Below are positions 11,198 to 22,922 of a DNA stretch of 64,000 bases, piece after piece; the first letter of the stretch is position 1, and each line of letters starts with the position of its first letter. The notes under the pieces were generated by a model. That model worked only from the letters and a program-made list of their open reading frames with translations. It made no database searches and was not told where the DNA came from. The position numbers and the translations under genes were made by a program. Source of the stretch: Ptiloglossa arizonensis. Its lineage: Eukaryota > Arthropoda > Insecta > Hymenoptera > Colletidae. The stretch spans positions 16,432,811-16,496,810 of the forward strand of contig NC_135058.1 of assembly GCF_051014685.1 (NCBI RefSeq), in the 5' to 3' direction.

Positions 11198-14145
11198 ATG
11201 ACGGACGAACTGTTGTTCTCCGCGCTGGGCCTGACCACGGACGCAGGTGTCGAGAGGCAACTCTTCTCCCCGAACTCGATCACCACCGTACCCAACCACT
11301 TCGAGACGTCCTCCTGCAGAACGACGCCGCACAGCGACGACTCCGAGACCATCGACGGCCACGCGACCAACATCGCCAACCCCATCGAGTGTTACACGGA
11401 CCTGACTTGCCCTACCAAACCACCTTGGAGCGAGTGGTCCAACAACACATCCGCGTCCTCTGGTAGGTACTCGTTAGTATTACTAACATTTAAGTTCCAC
11501 GCAAGACTGCGGGGTCTGGGTTAGGTCCAAGACACCTTGGAACGAGTGGTTCGTCAACACCTCCGCGACCTCGGGTAGAACGTCGCTAGTTTTACCGACG
11601 TTTAAGTTCCACGCGAGACTGTAGGGTCTTCTCGTCCGTTAATTGTACTTGAACGTTTTTATTTAAATTTTAAATTTGTAGCAAAAACGGGATTGAGAAG
11701 ATTCTACTGCTCGAAACAAGAATTCAATGAAACGAAATTAAGAGGCTTCGTTTTTGCGAAAAATACATTCGAAATCTAGTACACGTGCCCTTGATTGCAC
11801 CGTGACCAAAATTTGTGATACACACGAGGTCAGGGAACACTGCCTCCATTTGAATACTTATTGGGCCGAATACACCTCGAACAGATTGAATATAAATATT
11901 AACATAAATTTGTATCAATCTTATCGTTATAATAATTTAGACTGTTCGAGCATTCGATTAGAAATTCTTATAGTTCAAAGTATCCAGCCTTGATTTATTT
12001 ATCCGTTGTCTTCGATTTCTTTGACGCGGGGAATTCCGATTTCGGTCAGTCCCATAATTTTGAAACCTCCTATAGAATGATTACCATTCTTTCTAATCTT
12101 TTGACAATTAGATAGTTAACTACTGGCGCTAAATATCAGAGAATGGAGATTTCATGGGTCGAACTACGCGTTGTTTGTTACATACAGGGTGTCTAAGTGA
12201 GCTAAGCGAGTTAGACTCGGAATTGGAATGGTGCCTAGATAAAAGTTGGAACTCTGGGCTTCCGGAGAGGACACCATTGTGCACCGCGGGGTGCGAGGGT
12301 TTTCTACACTTGCCTCTACCGAGCCCTCAACAAACGTTTCAACGCGAAGAACCATTATGGGTGCTCGGGATCGATTTGAGAGCACTCGAAGATACTTTAG
12401 AAACGAGCGGAATAGGTAAGTTTCGAGCACTGCTGAATTATCGAACGAGGGGAGAGCGTTTAGACTAAACTCGTGCTCGAGAATCAACAACAGAAGGCTA
12501 CAGGAGAATCACTGCATCTGAAAACATTTATTTAGGATAAAAGGCTACTTCCGTTCACCGTTGAGCACCATTTTAATCGCTCAGAAGTTTCTACAAACCA
12601 CGATTAATTTTTACCTTTTTTTTTCTTCTCTAATTGATCGCAACTTCATTGTACTTTTTTACACATCGTTACAAAATTTTGGTCCTCTTATTCTTTCCTT
12701 CCTTAATTGCTTAAAAATCTCTTACACCTTTTAGGATTCCGGTTCATAATCGATAAAATTATTCACCAATTGTAATGGGTAGTTTGAGGATCGATTTATT
12801 GAAACATTTTCGAACCTAGTCTGACATCTTCTTTCATATGTAACAAATTGACAAATACAAAAAGGACTACCATGACCAACAATTATATTTATTATAAAGT
12901 AAGCTGCTATCCTAAACTTGAACAGTCCCGACAAATTGTAATACGGTCTGTCTAAACTTATTTTCCAAAGTTAAGAAATACTCTTGACCTTCGAGCAAGA
13001 TGTTTACAGCTAGTTAATAACGACAATAACATCCTCTATCGATTACAGACTATAACAACAATCAATTAGAGGAGAATCTCATTTCATCAGCAGCTACAGA
13101 AGCACTAGCAACTCATGACTACACTAATCGCAGCTTGGCAAACGCGGTGGAGGACAGATGCTTTCCTTGCACTTACCAAGGATGCGTGAAGGTACATTTC
13201 AAAACATTCAACATGCGTATAGAATAGTCTCAACTAGTGCTGCACAAAATTGTGCCTTTGCATTGTCTCTGGTAATTAAATTCATCTTACTCCCTGGAAA
13301 GGTAGTCAACAAGCGAAAAAGAACTATAGACTCTGAATTTCTAAACTTCGAAGAACAAAAATATAAATCAGATTAGGGAAGATAACAATGCTTTATTTTT
13401 TTTACTCGGTGTTCCGTCATTTTTTAACACTAAATTTGAAATACTAAATTTATTCCATCTGATTTATTCGGTTTAAGTTCATTTAAAATTCATTAATTGT
13501 ACAAGAATTCAAAATAATTTGAATAAGTACGTCCATATTGGTTCTAAAAGTATAAGTTGAAGCCTTTTTGCCATACGCTTTTGACTTGAAAGCCTTTAAC
13601 GAACCTAAAACGAAATGCAACTTCCCTGGATCATTAATAGAGGGCGGATGCTGACGGCAGCCATATTAATATACTATATGCGCGAATAGCAAAAAACTTG
13701 CGCCCTCTACTTAAATCTCTTAGTTCAACTGTCCGCTCAACCAATTCCTTTCACTCTTACAAATGTTAATGTAGTTTTCTTTTTATCGATCTAAACGAAT
13801 TCTTCTTCTCTCTACAAACGCTAATCTTATTCTTCTTCTGTTCAGGTTTATGCAAAGGCGTCTCACTTGAAAGCTCACTTGCGCCGTCACACCGGGGAGA
13901 AACCATTTGCTTGCACGTGGTCTGGATGTGGTTGGCGTTTCAGTCGATCAGATGAATTAGCAAGGCACAGACGTTCCCATTCGGGAGTTAAACCGTACCC
14001 ATGCGAGATGTGCTCAAAGAGATTCGCACGAAGCGATCACCTAGCCAAGCATCGCAAGGTGCATAGAAAGAACGCATATCCGCTGTTCCACAATGGTAGA
14101 GGACTACGCGGCGGGAAGATAAACATTTTACCAACGGAGATTTAG
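11198..14145 (+). CDS. Klf15: Krueppel-like factor, KLF15 type (C2H2 zinc finger transcription factor)
   Basis: Coding exons are 11,198-11,462, 12,188-12,415, 13,049-13,191 and 13,846-14,145. All have GT-AG borders and matching phases, giving 311 residues. The ATG follows a long pyrimidine tract and CAG, so a 5' non-coding exon must lie upstream. Three C-terminal fingers are visible: C205/C210/H223/H227, C235/C240/H253/H257 and C265/C268/H281/H285, joined by TGEKPF and SGVKPY linkers. The second finger's [16 protein letters not shown] and the third's [14 protein letters not shown] match the KLF15 subgroup better than KLF9/13 or KLF10/11. The N-terminal part is acidic and serine-rich ([11 protein letters not shown] near residue 92), as expected for a regulatory domain. 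KLFs bind GC/CACCC boxes in the nucleus; Drosophila Klf15 is needed for nephrocyte identity. Poly(A) signals AATAAA lie at 14,159 and 14,445. A diverged copy of the exon 1 tail sits in intron 1. Family assignment is firm; the KLF15 subgroup is likely. Confidence 0.9.
11422..11629 (+). repeat. Tandem duplication of the KLF15 exon 1 tail and splice donor
   Basis: A 96-bp block (11,422-11,517) covering the last 41 coding bases, the GTAGGT donor and 55 intron bases recurs at 11,534-11,629. There are no gaps and about 19 mismatches (roughly 80% identity by eye). In the second copy the donor has become GTAGAA. Both copies stay open in the same frame well past the donor, ending LTFKFHARL and [10 protein letters not shown], and many differences are at third codon positions. 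Confidence 0.85.
13634..13714. mobile_element. Possible tiny TTAA-flanked terminal-inverted-repeat element
   Basis: Inside KLF15 intron 3, TAGAGGGCG (13,638-13,646) and its exact reverse complement CGCCCTCTA (13,701-13,709) are bounded by TTAA at 13,634-13,637 and 13,711-13,714, with one extra base on the right. TTAA is the piggyBac target site. At about 73 bp it would be a very short non-autonomous relic; coincidence is possible. Confidence 0.3.
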
Positions 14146-14565
14146 TCAATTATACTTGAATAAAGTTACTCGCAAACACCATCGAACGAAGAGACGTTGA
14201 AAGAATTTCCTCTGTGGTTCACACGATGTACTTAATCGAGAATTACCAACGTATTCTTTATGCGTAGACGAGACAAGCTCTAAGAGGACGGAAATCATTC
14301 TTTCAATGACCAATTTGATATAGTGAAACGAAAAATTGTTGCGCGAAGTTGACAAAAGAGATTAAGCAAGACTACTGTTGCAGTCTACCACTAAGATGGT
14401 TCAAGTTATTGGACTAAACTAAACGACAAGCCTTAAAAAGTGACAATAAATATTGTTGAAAATGCCTTGTTTTCTTCATTAATTACCATGTACTTTGTCA
14501 TATTTTAACATGCTATCATTCGGTGAAATCTATTCCTCGTATATACAAATTATTTCAAGACTTAC
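14146..14565. other. Convergent 3' region between KLF15 and CHAF1A
   Basis: It holds the KLF15 3'UTR with AATAAA at 14,159-14,164 and a second at 14,445-14,450. The right end is intron sequence behind the CHAF1A donor. I looked on the minus strand for the next CHAF1A exon (an acidic DYEVDSDEEW-like stretch) and found none. Confidence 0.6.
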
Positions 14566-16627
14566 CATATCCATTGCAAATGGTTTTCGAGAATTAATAC
14601 TACGGCTCTGTTTTCTCCAGGTGCCCCAATATGGCGGACGTCGATTTTCAGAGAATTGAAGTAACTTGGTTCGTTGCTTCTCTATGTCGATTTTTTGCTT
14701 CACGATGTTCGATATACCATCGTTTTCATCATCTACGGGCAATGAAATGTAATTACAATACTGCATTCGAAACTGAAAATTTGTAGAAGAAAATATAACG
14801 TTTACCTAATATAATTATGTCATCCTTCGCTTCATACGTCCAAGTCCTCGTTGACTTGCGCGGTATAACCGTTTTACTCTTAATCTCGCTAAGATATAAA
14901 CTTGTCATTTGCGTATTTCCTTTATCGCATTTCGTATCCAATGACAATTTCTCTTCTTCGTTCAAGGTTCTTCTACAGATCGGAGCTAATTTCATATCTG
15001 CTTTCACTTCAAAAGGCATGAAGTTTTTGACTTCGGTAGTACTTTCTTCTTCTACAGACTTTCCTTGCTTCTTAGCGACAAAGAAACTTGTAAAATTCGA
15101 AGCGGCTTTTTGTTTCTTACGTTCAGCCTCCAATTTCTCTTCTTCCTTTTTCTTCTTTTCCTCGTCCCGTTTTCTACGTTCTTCCTCCTTTGCTTGCTTC
15201 TCCTTCTGCTTCTGTCTGTAAACGAATTCATGTTATCACAGAAATTGATGGCAAAAACATTTACGAAAGTCGCATAAACTGCTACAATCGTATATATTCG
15301 TACTCCATTTCCATTTGTTTCTTCAGATCTTTCATTTTCTTTTCCATCATTTTTTGCTCTTTTTCCGCTTTTTCCTTCTCTTCCTTTTCCCTACGTTTCT
15401 CTTCCTTTTCTCTCTGACGATTCTGTCGTTCCTCTTCCAATCTTTTTTCCTTCTCCTAGTAGACAAACAGAAGAATGTATTATTCACCTATATAGATACG
15501 AAAAGAAATCAAAATAAAATACTTGTATTATAAATACTGCAATTTACCATTTTTAATCGTTCTCTTTCTTCCCTTTTTTTAGCACTTAGTAATTTCTTTT
15601 CTTGTTGTTTAGGCGTTATTTTCGTCTGCTTTGCCTTATCAATTTTAGGAGTCCTAAGAGTACTTGGACTATCAGCTTCTATACTTTCTTCCATATTTTC
15701 GTTTGATTTTGTCTGTTCCTCTTTGTCTTCGACATCCAAAGACTGCATAACAGTATCCAAACTGTGACTCGAAGAAGAGAGTTTTCCTTTGTTAAGTTTT
15801 GAAATTTTAGAAATTCTTGGACTACCAGTGTTTGCATCTTCTTGTATATTCTTGTTAGACTTTGCATGTTCTTTGTCTTCATTGTCCAAAGATATAATTG
15901 CCACATCAGAATCAGAATCGTGACCCAAGAAATTACCTGCAACTGAAGGTATATCCTCCATTTCATTGCTCGAGTTACCTGTTGACTGTGATATGCTTGT
16001 GCCAGTTTTTATATCAAAACTCTCATTAATGGATTTATTTTTCTCATCTTCCAAAGAAGTCTGATAATTTCCTTTTACACTCTCCTCTTCTTTGTCAGTC
16101 TTTTTAAGGAACTTTGTCAAAGGACTTGATTTTACCTTATCTTTTTTCTCAATTTTTCTTTGTCCAGTTGAGGAACGTTTTGGAGTTTTATTCTTACCTA
16201 TACTTTCTACTTTATTGAATGTGGTATTTTCTTTCACATTTTCAGTTTCTACATCTTCCATTTCTATAGATTTTTCAATCTCTTCCACCACAGTGATGTC
16301 ACCATCACTTAATTTGTCAATTGCGACGTTCTTATTCAAATTCTTGTTTGAAATTTTTACCGCTTTTGGACTCCTACAGTTCACAGATGGTGATCTTAAT
16401 TTTCTCTTTTTACTCTGCACGACATTCTGTGGCTGTATTGAACTTTGCGTTTGAAATGACAATTGTACTGAAATATTTTAAATTAAACAAACGTAAATCA
16501 AACATTATTTGGATAATATAATAATCATTAGAATGAACTAAGTACCTTGTTTCATCTTCTTTTTCTTGACAGGAGTAACAACTTCGATACAACAGTCATC
16601 TTGCCCACTAACGTCCATCATTTTCAT
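14566..16627 (-). CDS. Chaf1a: Chromatin assembly factor 1 large subunit (p150/CHAF1A), C-terminus not found
   Basis: Minus-strand exons are 16,627-16,546, 16,467-15,548, 15,455-15,304, 15,215-14,806 and 14,732-14,566. They are in phase and give 577 residues without reaching a stop. CAF-1 deposits H3-H4 behind replication forks, recruited by PCNA. In order: a Lys/Ser/Glu-rich disordered N-terminus, a KER region of mixed charge (about 335-420), a PIP-like box NFTSFF (about 425-430), MPFEVKADMKLAP, and LLQFSENRRPPYWGTW, all CHAF1A hallmarks. The last exon ends at ATG before a strong GTAAGT; reading on gives only VSLEIICIYEE and a stop at 14,530. The acidic ED domain and winged helix normally follow and are not seen. 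Start: the ATG at 16,627 was chosen because an upstream in-frame ATG (16,675) lies in a probable 97-bp 5'UTR intron (16,734-16,638). Either the remaining exons lie further left beyond KLF15, or the gene is truncated. Confidence 0.85.
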
Positions 16628-18486
16628 CTCAGTTCTCCTTATGAATGATAAAAATAAGATGAGTTCCATCTCCATAGTTCAAACAGTAATAAAAGAATAA
16701 GAATGTTAAAAATTGCATTTCGTATTTATCTTACCTAAATACACTTGAATACGAGCCGTTTTTTACAGCATTACTTTACTTATAAAATGAAAAACAAATC
16801 TGTCAATGGCACATTATTATAACCTAGGTAATAATTTATTAGGTAAATGCGAATGACATAGAAACCAAGGTGGATCATATATTTACTCTGTACAAACTAC
16901 AAAACTAAAGTATTATGTACAAATATAATATTTTTTAAATTCAATGGGCTACTTTCACAAAAATAAGCCAAGAACACATTATTGTCGGTCACAATCGTAA
17001 CGAAATCCGCGGGAAAATAGACGGTGGAAGGGTGAAAATTACGCGTGCTACATATTTCCATGAACGTCGATTTTACTAGATTCGTCTGCATGAAAGAATA
17101 TTTGAAACTCACATATAGAACACGAATACTCTGATTGGTTAAAGTCGAACAATTGAAATCTAGAATTTTGAATAGGGATCTTTCTTAAATCAAGAAAGAT
17201 TTTATTCATAACTTATATATATTTTACACTTTATGATATAAATAATATAACTCTTCAAATAGTAATTTACATGTATTTCATTAACTACAGCTGAGCTTGA
17301 GTTATTATCCCATATTTAATACTTTGTTTTAAAGTTAGTAACACCAAACAATCAAATCAAAGAAGATCAAAGATTATTTCGTGCTAACTTAAAATTTATA
17401 CTTTCTCAAAACTTCCAACACTTTCCTTTGTTGAAAATAAACATTATTTTAAATACGTTGAACTTGCATTATAATAATAGCAAGGAAGCTTTAATCTTTA
17501 CAGAGTTGCAACAATTTTTTGCAAGAGTGTAAATATACATCAAAACTCATCTACAATCTACTAAAATAAAAAATGACTGCCGATCACGACAAATGCCGAT
17601 CACGACTATATTATCATCTTAAAATGCACTCCTAGAGAAAAACTGCACCACTCTAACGCAATACACTGTAATAATCCTGCTTGAAAGCTGGGCAAATTTT
17701 GCTCGAAATTAAACTAAAAAATTACAATTTGAATTAACATCTCAGTCTTTTACTTGCAATGTTACTTGAATAAAATATCTTTTTATTTAATATAACAACA
17801 ATTTCATATAATAAAACCATTTTAATATTTTTGGATTTCAAACGTCTATGCAAATGTATGCTTACGATACCCAGTTTAATTTTGTATATATGTCCTTGTT
17901 TAACGACAAATGAAATTCCAACTACTATTTAAATGTATGGTGCAATAAAAAATGTACTTCTCGTGTGATATAGCCGTGAAATGAAATTACATGTGACTTG
18001 AAATAATTATTCTAATATTAAGTAATGGTATTTCGAAAGTGCGCAGGTCTGAACGTGCAGAGATTCCGCTACATGAAAGAATTGCTATTGTAGACCTTGC
18101 GAAAATTAGTTGCTGTTCACGGCCCTCTGTTGGTGGATCCAAAAGTGCGTCGCCGCCGTCGCCACTGGTCGCCACATCACGTTCGTCGATGAATATCGGA
18201 TACCGATCGGGCGGCTTGCGAAGCCGTTTGGTCAATAAGAAGTTCGTCGCGAAACTAGAGAAAGCAGAATGTTCATGTTAACGCGTGTAGCATATCGTGT
18301 ATCAGTGCGGTGCGCGGTGCGTGTTTAACAATTTTTATACTACAAAGGAAAAGCACCAAACCGCGATGAAACCGTGTGACAAATAAAAAAAGAACGTGTT
18401 ATTCTGGATCGTCGAGAAACGAATAGTCACTGGAGGGTGTTATTTCTATAGCCAAAAGAAAAGATCGACCGTTTGTCCGGATTCTA
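16628..18486. other. Divergent promoter region between CHAF1A and Hip14
   Basis: The left edge holds a probable CHAF1A 5'UTR exon ending at 16,735 (minus) with donor GTAAGA. An inverted CCAAT box sits near 17,131 (TCTGATTGGTT). The middle is AT-rich and featureless. From about 18,030 to 18,330 composition rises in CpG, as expected for the promoter and 5' leader of the plus-strand Hip14. No other gene is supported. Confidence 0.5.
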
Positions 18487-18612
18487 TGCAATGTACCGAC
18501 GCCCCACCCCCGCTGACTATATGTCTTTTAAATCTAACCCCTTACGACGTATTCGAGGGTAGCACGCCGCGTACTATGTACGAGTATTATCTCTGCTGTC
18601 ATTGCTTGCAAG
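18487..18612 (+). other. Probable Hip14 5' exon, possibly coding
   Basis: A strong donor (CAAG|GTAAGA at 18,613) pairs with an acceptor at 19,990-19,991 (TTCTTAAG). An ATG at 18,487 opens a frame that runs to the donor (42 codons plus one base). After splicing it continues in frame through seven codons into the Hip14 ATG at 20,012. The segment ends YYLCCHCLQ, cysteine-rich. It is either 5'UTR or an N-terminal extension of about 50 residues; phase agreement alone has a one-in-three chance. Confidence 0.45.
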
Positions 18613-19991
18613 GTAAGACACGACATCGTCAACTCGTTTTTGCAGATGTATTTATGATCGGGAGATAAATTTACAATTCGCGAAATAATTAAAAATCTTA
18701 TCGCGGAATAAACAACTTGACATTTAGCGGCTGTATTGTGTCTTTTTTCTTGGAGAAAAAACAATTTTATTGTACGTTGTACTCTATAATTTAATCATGC
18801 GAAGGCGAGGCAAGGTTTTCTAGAATCTAGTACGGTTGAGAATTTCTCAAGAATAAAAGAGAATCGGGCATTGCGACGTTTATCGTTAGTCCCTGACTCG
18901 AATACCGAATCGATTGTCAATACGCACGATGTACTCTCCGTAGTACACATCGTATTTACAACGCGGTGTACTTTGTGAATACAAACGACAGATTGATTGC
19001 TGCCGGTTAAATTGAGCGATATTAATCGCCGGATGGATAACATTCGTTGAGAATAATATCGATGATTCAACATCGTAAAGATTTTGTACTTGCGACGTTA
19101 AGTACAACATTTTTACGTTATTCGAAATATTATTTTAAAAAGCGGATATTGAAGTGAATGCAAGTGAAATAACATGTCATGTGTAACGCGAGAAGTTTAA
19201 AATAAAAATGTAGTTTTATTTGTATGACCAACAATTGAAATAAACAGTTTATTTTGATTTATATTCTTAAAATGCAAAATATAGTTTTTTTTCACTTGGA
19301 GTTTGAAGTATGAGTGAAATATCATGTGATGATAAAATCAAGATTGAAATAGATGGTGAATCATTATTTGAAATACTGCAAGTAAAATAGTATTTTAAAT
19401 ACAATACAATGTAAAAACTTAAACAAAAGAAATTTTATTTGAATCTTGAAGTATTTTAACAAATATTCCTACTTTAGAGTTTATTCAACCCTGGTTGAGT
19501 TTATTTTAGTCTCTTTTAGTCTTACTTTATTTCAAAATTGAAAATAAAACAATTTATATTGCACTTTGAAAGTATAAATCAAAGTATAATATTTTTCTTT
19601 AATTTCTTAACTATTCACATATAATTGTTCTATTAAGTAACTTTTAACATTGAATTTTTAATTTCATTTTCTTGCATCCAATTTACAATCATTCTTATTT
19701 TTTCAAAATAATATAAATAAAATAATATTTATGAAAATTATTTTAATACAAATGATGAAAAACAAACATTGTAAAATAGAATACTTACAGTTCAGCATTG
19801 TTGATGTATTTTTATAGAATAAAAATCAATAAATTAATGATAATTAACAACACAGAATAATTTTAATTGATAGAACTTAACAAAATAATATATTATTATT
19901 GTTGCAGTAATATCTTACCAATATTAAGCAGTTTTAAACATTCATTACTGCATACATCATTCTTTGTTGTATTTATGACTTGATTCTTAAG
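18613..19991 (+). other. Hip14 5' intron
   Basis: AT-rich intron inferred from the donor at 18,613 and the acceptor ending at 19,991. I see no nested gene or repeat of note in it. Confidence 0.55.
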
Positions 19992-20011
19992 CCGGTATTA
20001 ACAAATTCAAC

Positions 20012-22922
20012 ATGTACGCGTTAAAAATGCAAACTGCCTGCCAAAGCGAAGGCAGCGGCGAGCCTGATGATCCTAGTAGTCATCAGCAGGAACCTGTTAG
20101 ACCTCCAGCACAGGACTGTAGTTCATTTGACATTGTTAGAGCAACACAGGTAACAAAATCTTTCACCACTAAAGGAATATTATTCTATCTTATTTAGATA
20201 AAATATTAAAATTGTTTTATTTAATATTACTGGTACTTGAAGTACAAATCAATTACTTTATTGTGGTTTTGTTTATCAAGAAATTCATTTTCCCTAGTAT
20301 GGAGCACTAGATCGTGTAACTGAATTGGTAGAAGCTGGTGCTGATGTAAATCAACCTGACTCAGAGACTGTAACGGTATTACATTGGGCTGCGATAAACA
20401 ATCGAACGGATATTATAAAGTATCTTATCGCAAAGGGAGCTGTTGTTGATGCAGTCGGCGGAGAGCTTGCTTCTACGCCATTACATTGGGCTACAAGGTT
20501 AATTTTAAATTACAATATCTTTATTAAATACATTGTTTATATTTTATAAACATAAACATTACAACAGTAAAACAAAGGTCATTTGTTCCCAGGCAAGGCC
20601 ATTTGTCTGCAGTTGTGATATTGATGAGAGCAGGAGCAGATCCAACTCTCAGAGATTCAGAAGGATTCTCTTGCATTCATTTAGCAGCACAGTTTGGTCA
20701 TACATCAATTGTTGCTTATCTAGTCGCAAAAGGAGTAAATCCAAATATGCCAGACCGAACTGCAATGACCCCTCTCATGTGGAGTGCCTACAAAGTCAAT
20801 AGGTATATATGAGAAAGCAATAGAATTATTTGATTATAGAGATTTTTCTTTACAATCACATTATATTGGTTTTACATTCAAGTTTTTTTTTCTACAGTTT
20901 AGACCCAACACGTCTATTGTTGACTTTGGGAGCATCTCATTCACTTGGGGATAATTTACATGGCAACACAGCTTTGCATTGGGCTATTATAGCTGAAAAC
21001 AGTACAGCAATATCTACATTAGTTCATCATGGTGCATCACTAGATGCACCAAATATGCGGGACGAGACACCAATGATGCTATTAGGTCGTTATATTGGAG
21101 CCGCCTGGTTGGGACACAAAATAAGTCAAGAAATTAAAGAAAAACAGGGCAGAACAAGAACCTGGTGTAGAGATAAGGTATCTACTATATTGTTTGCATA
21201 GTTTTGTTGTATCTTCTAAATTTTTCTTTTTTCAGAGAATGCGCTGGTACTGCATGGTCAGTACACCATTTATAGCTTTTTATGTAATCGGAATGATTCT
21301 TCAAAGTGGATTGGATTATTTAGTAAAATTAGGTGCCTTTGTCGTTCTTTATATAGCATTGTATTTAGCAAATCATTTTGTCTTTGATGAACGATTGTAT
21401 CATATTTTACCGATGTCAATTTATTTGGCTACAAAGGTGAGTCCTTTTATAATTTTCGAAATCATATATTACATAAATTTATAATGAAAGTATTATAATA
21501 ATTTTATATAAAATATTCGATTTGTGCAGTATTTGAGTTTTATTAGTGGTATAATCATTATTCAATTATATCAGGTATTAACTTTTGTATATCTTAGATA
21601 GATAAGAGAAGGGTCTTATCATGAAACGTATATTTCAGATAACATTAAAAACTCACATATTGATAGTATCAACAAATACAACATTTCTGATACTATATTG
21701 TAAACTGATGATTATTTTCGTTATTTAAAGCTAATTTTTCATAAAAATATGTAACGCGAACTACCCGTATTATTCATTATCATTTGTTACAGATTTGGAT
21801 ATATGCTACATGGATATTCTGGTTAGGTATACATGCTGCATGGTATTTATGGTTACTACTAGTAGGTGGATCGGTACCATTATGGATATGTTTCTTACAA
21901 ACCTGGAGGGGTGATCCAGGTGTAATTACAGCTACGCACGAGGACAAGTTAAATGTAAACATTTGAATTGTGCAAATGATCGTATTTTCTCTATATAAAG
22001 TACATTTTTTAATTTTGTTATTTTTCAGACGATTATAGAATTAGCAGAATCCGGTGGTTTTGAACCACAATCATTTTGCAGTAGTTGTTTGGTTAGAAGA
22101 CCTTTGAGATCTAAGCACTGTTTTACGTGCGACCGTTGCGTAGCGCGATTTGATCATCACTGTCCATGGGTCAATAATTGTATTGGTAAGTCAACAAAAG
22201 CAAAGTTGTTGAAGGATGGTTTTGTTATGTCTGTAATATGTCTCAAGCCCCAGTAACTCTAGATAATCTAATCTTATATATCAGTTCAAACAGTGTAATC
22301 ATATCACGTATCATTTTTAACGTTCATCTTTTCTTAAAAACTATTTTCAGGTGCACATAACCACAAGTACTTTCTAGGATTTTTAGCATCATTATTAGGT
22401 CTCTGTATTGTTGTTTTATCTGCTAGTGTACAATACTGGCAGTTTGAATGTTGGACAAATTTAACAAATGGTCACACTGCTGACAATTATTTGGTTGCTG
22501 CAGCTACTTGTGATGCTTGGGTAATGTGGGTGACAGCAAATACTTCTCTGCATTTCTTCTGGGTCGGCACACTGCTAGCATGTCAATGTTATCAAGTATG
22601 TCAGGTTTCATTATTGTGTCACTCAGTCACAGTATTATTTTTACCAAAGTTTAAACTTTATATTTTCATAATCATTTTTTATTAGATTATGGTTCTCGGA
22701 ATGACAACAAATGAACGCATGAATGCTGGACGCTATGCGCATTTTAAGCAAGGGAACCCCTTCCATCGTGGTGCACTTCAAAATGCAGCCGATTTTTGCA
22801 ATTTGAGTTTCTGCGGAGTGAAAGCAAAACCTAGTTCAGACTGGTTACACAGTTTCGATCATAAACAAAGCATTGAAAAGTTGCCCCTACTTGCTACGAA
22901 GGACAACTTTCAATATATTTAG
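20012..22922 (+). CDS. Hip14: Ankyrin-repeat DHHC palmitoyltransferase (Hip14 / ZDHHC17)
   Basis: Nine coding exons, all GT-AG and in phase: 20,012-20,149, 20,298-20,497, 20,593-20,802, 20,898-21,177, 21,236-21,436, 21,793-21,954, 22,029-22,185, 22,351-22,595 and 22,686-22,922. They give 609 residues, close to the 632 of human ZDHHC17. The protein transfers palmitate from acyl-CoA to cysteines of Golgi and vesicle proteins; fly Hip14 modifies synaptic CSP and SNAP25. Ankyrin repeats run from about residue 45 to 225 ([49 protein letters not shown]). Transmembrane segments follow in exons 5 and 6. The zinc-binding CRD in exon 7 carries the catalytic DHHC at residues 439-442 with its cysteine ladder intact, then more membrane segments and the TTNERMN (TTxE) motif. 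A longer N-terminus from the upstream exon is possible. Confidence 0.95.

Noticed and set aside
11068..11466. Alternative frame through KLF15 exon 1
   Set aside because: It starts in the pyrimidine tract of the intron and is a shadow of the true exon; the chosen frame joins exon 2 in phase and leads to the zinc fingers.
12731..12790. Minus-strand FIDYEPES considered as the missing CHAF1A acidic exon
   Set aside because: Only DYE matches the expected DYEVDSDEEW, a stop follows at once, and there is no acceptor before it.
16897..17112. 71-codon minus-strand frame upstream of CHAF1A
   Set aside because: No recognisable motif, no donor or acceptor connecting it to CHAF1A in phase, and it lies upstream of the probable 5'UTR exon.
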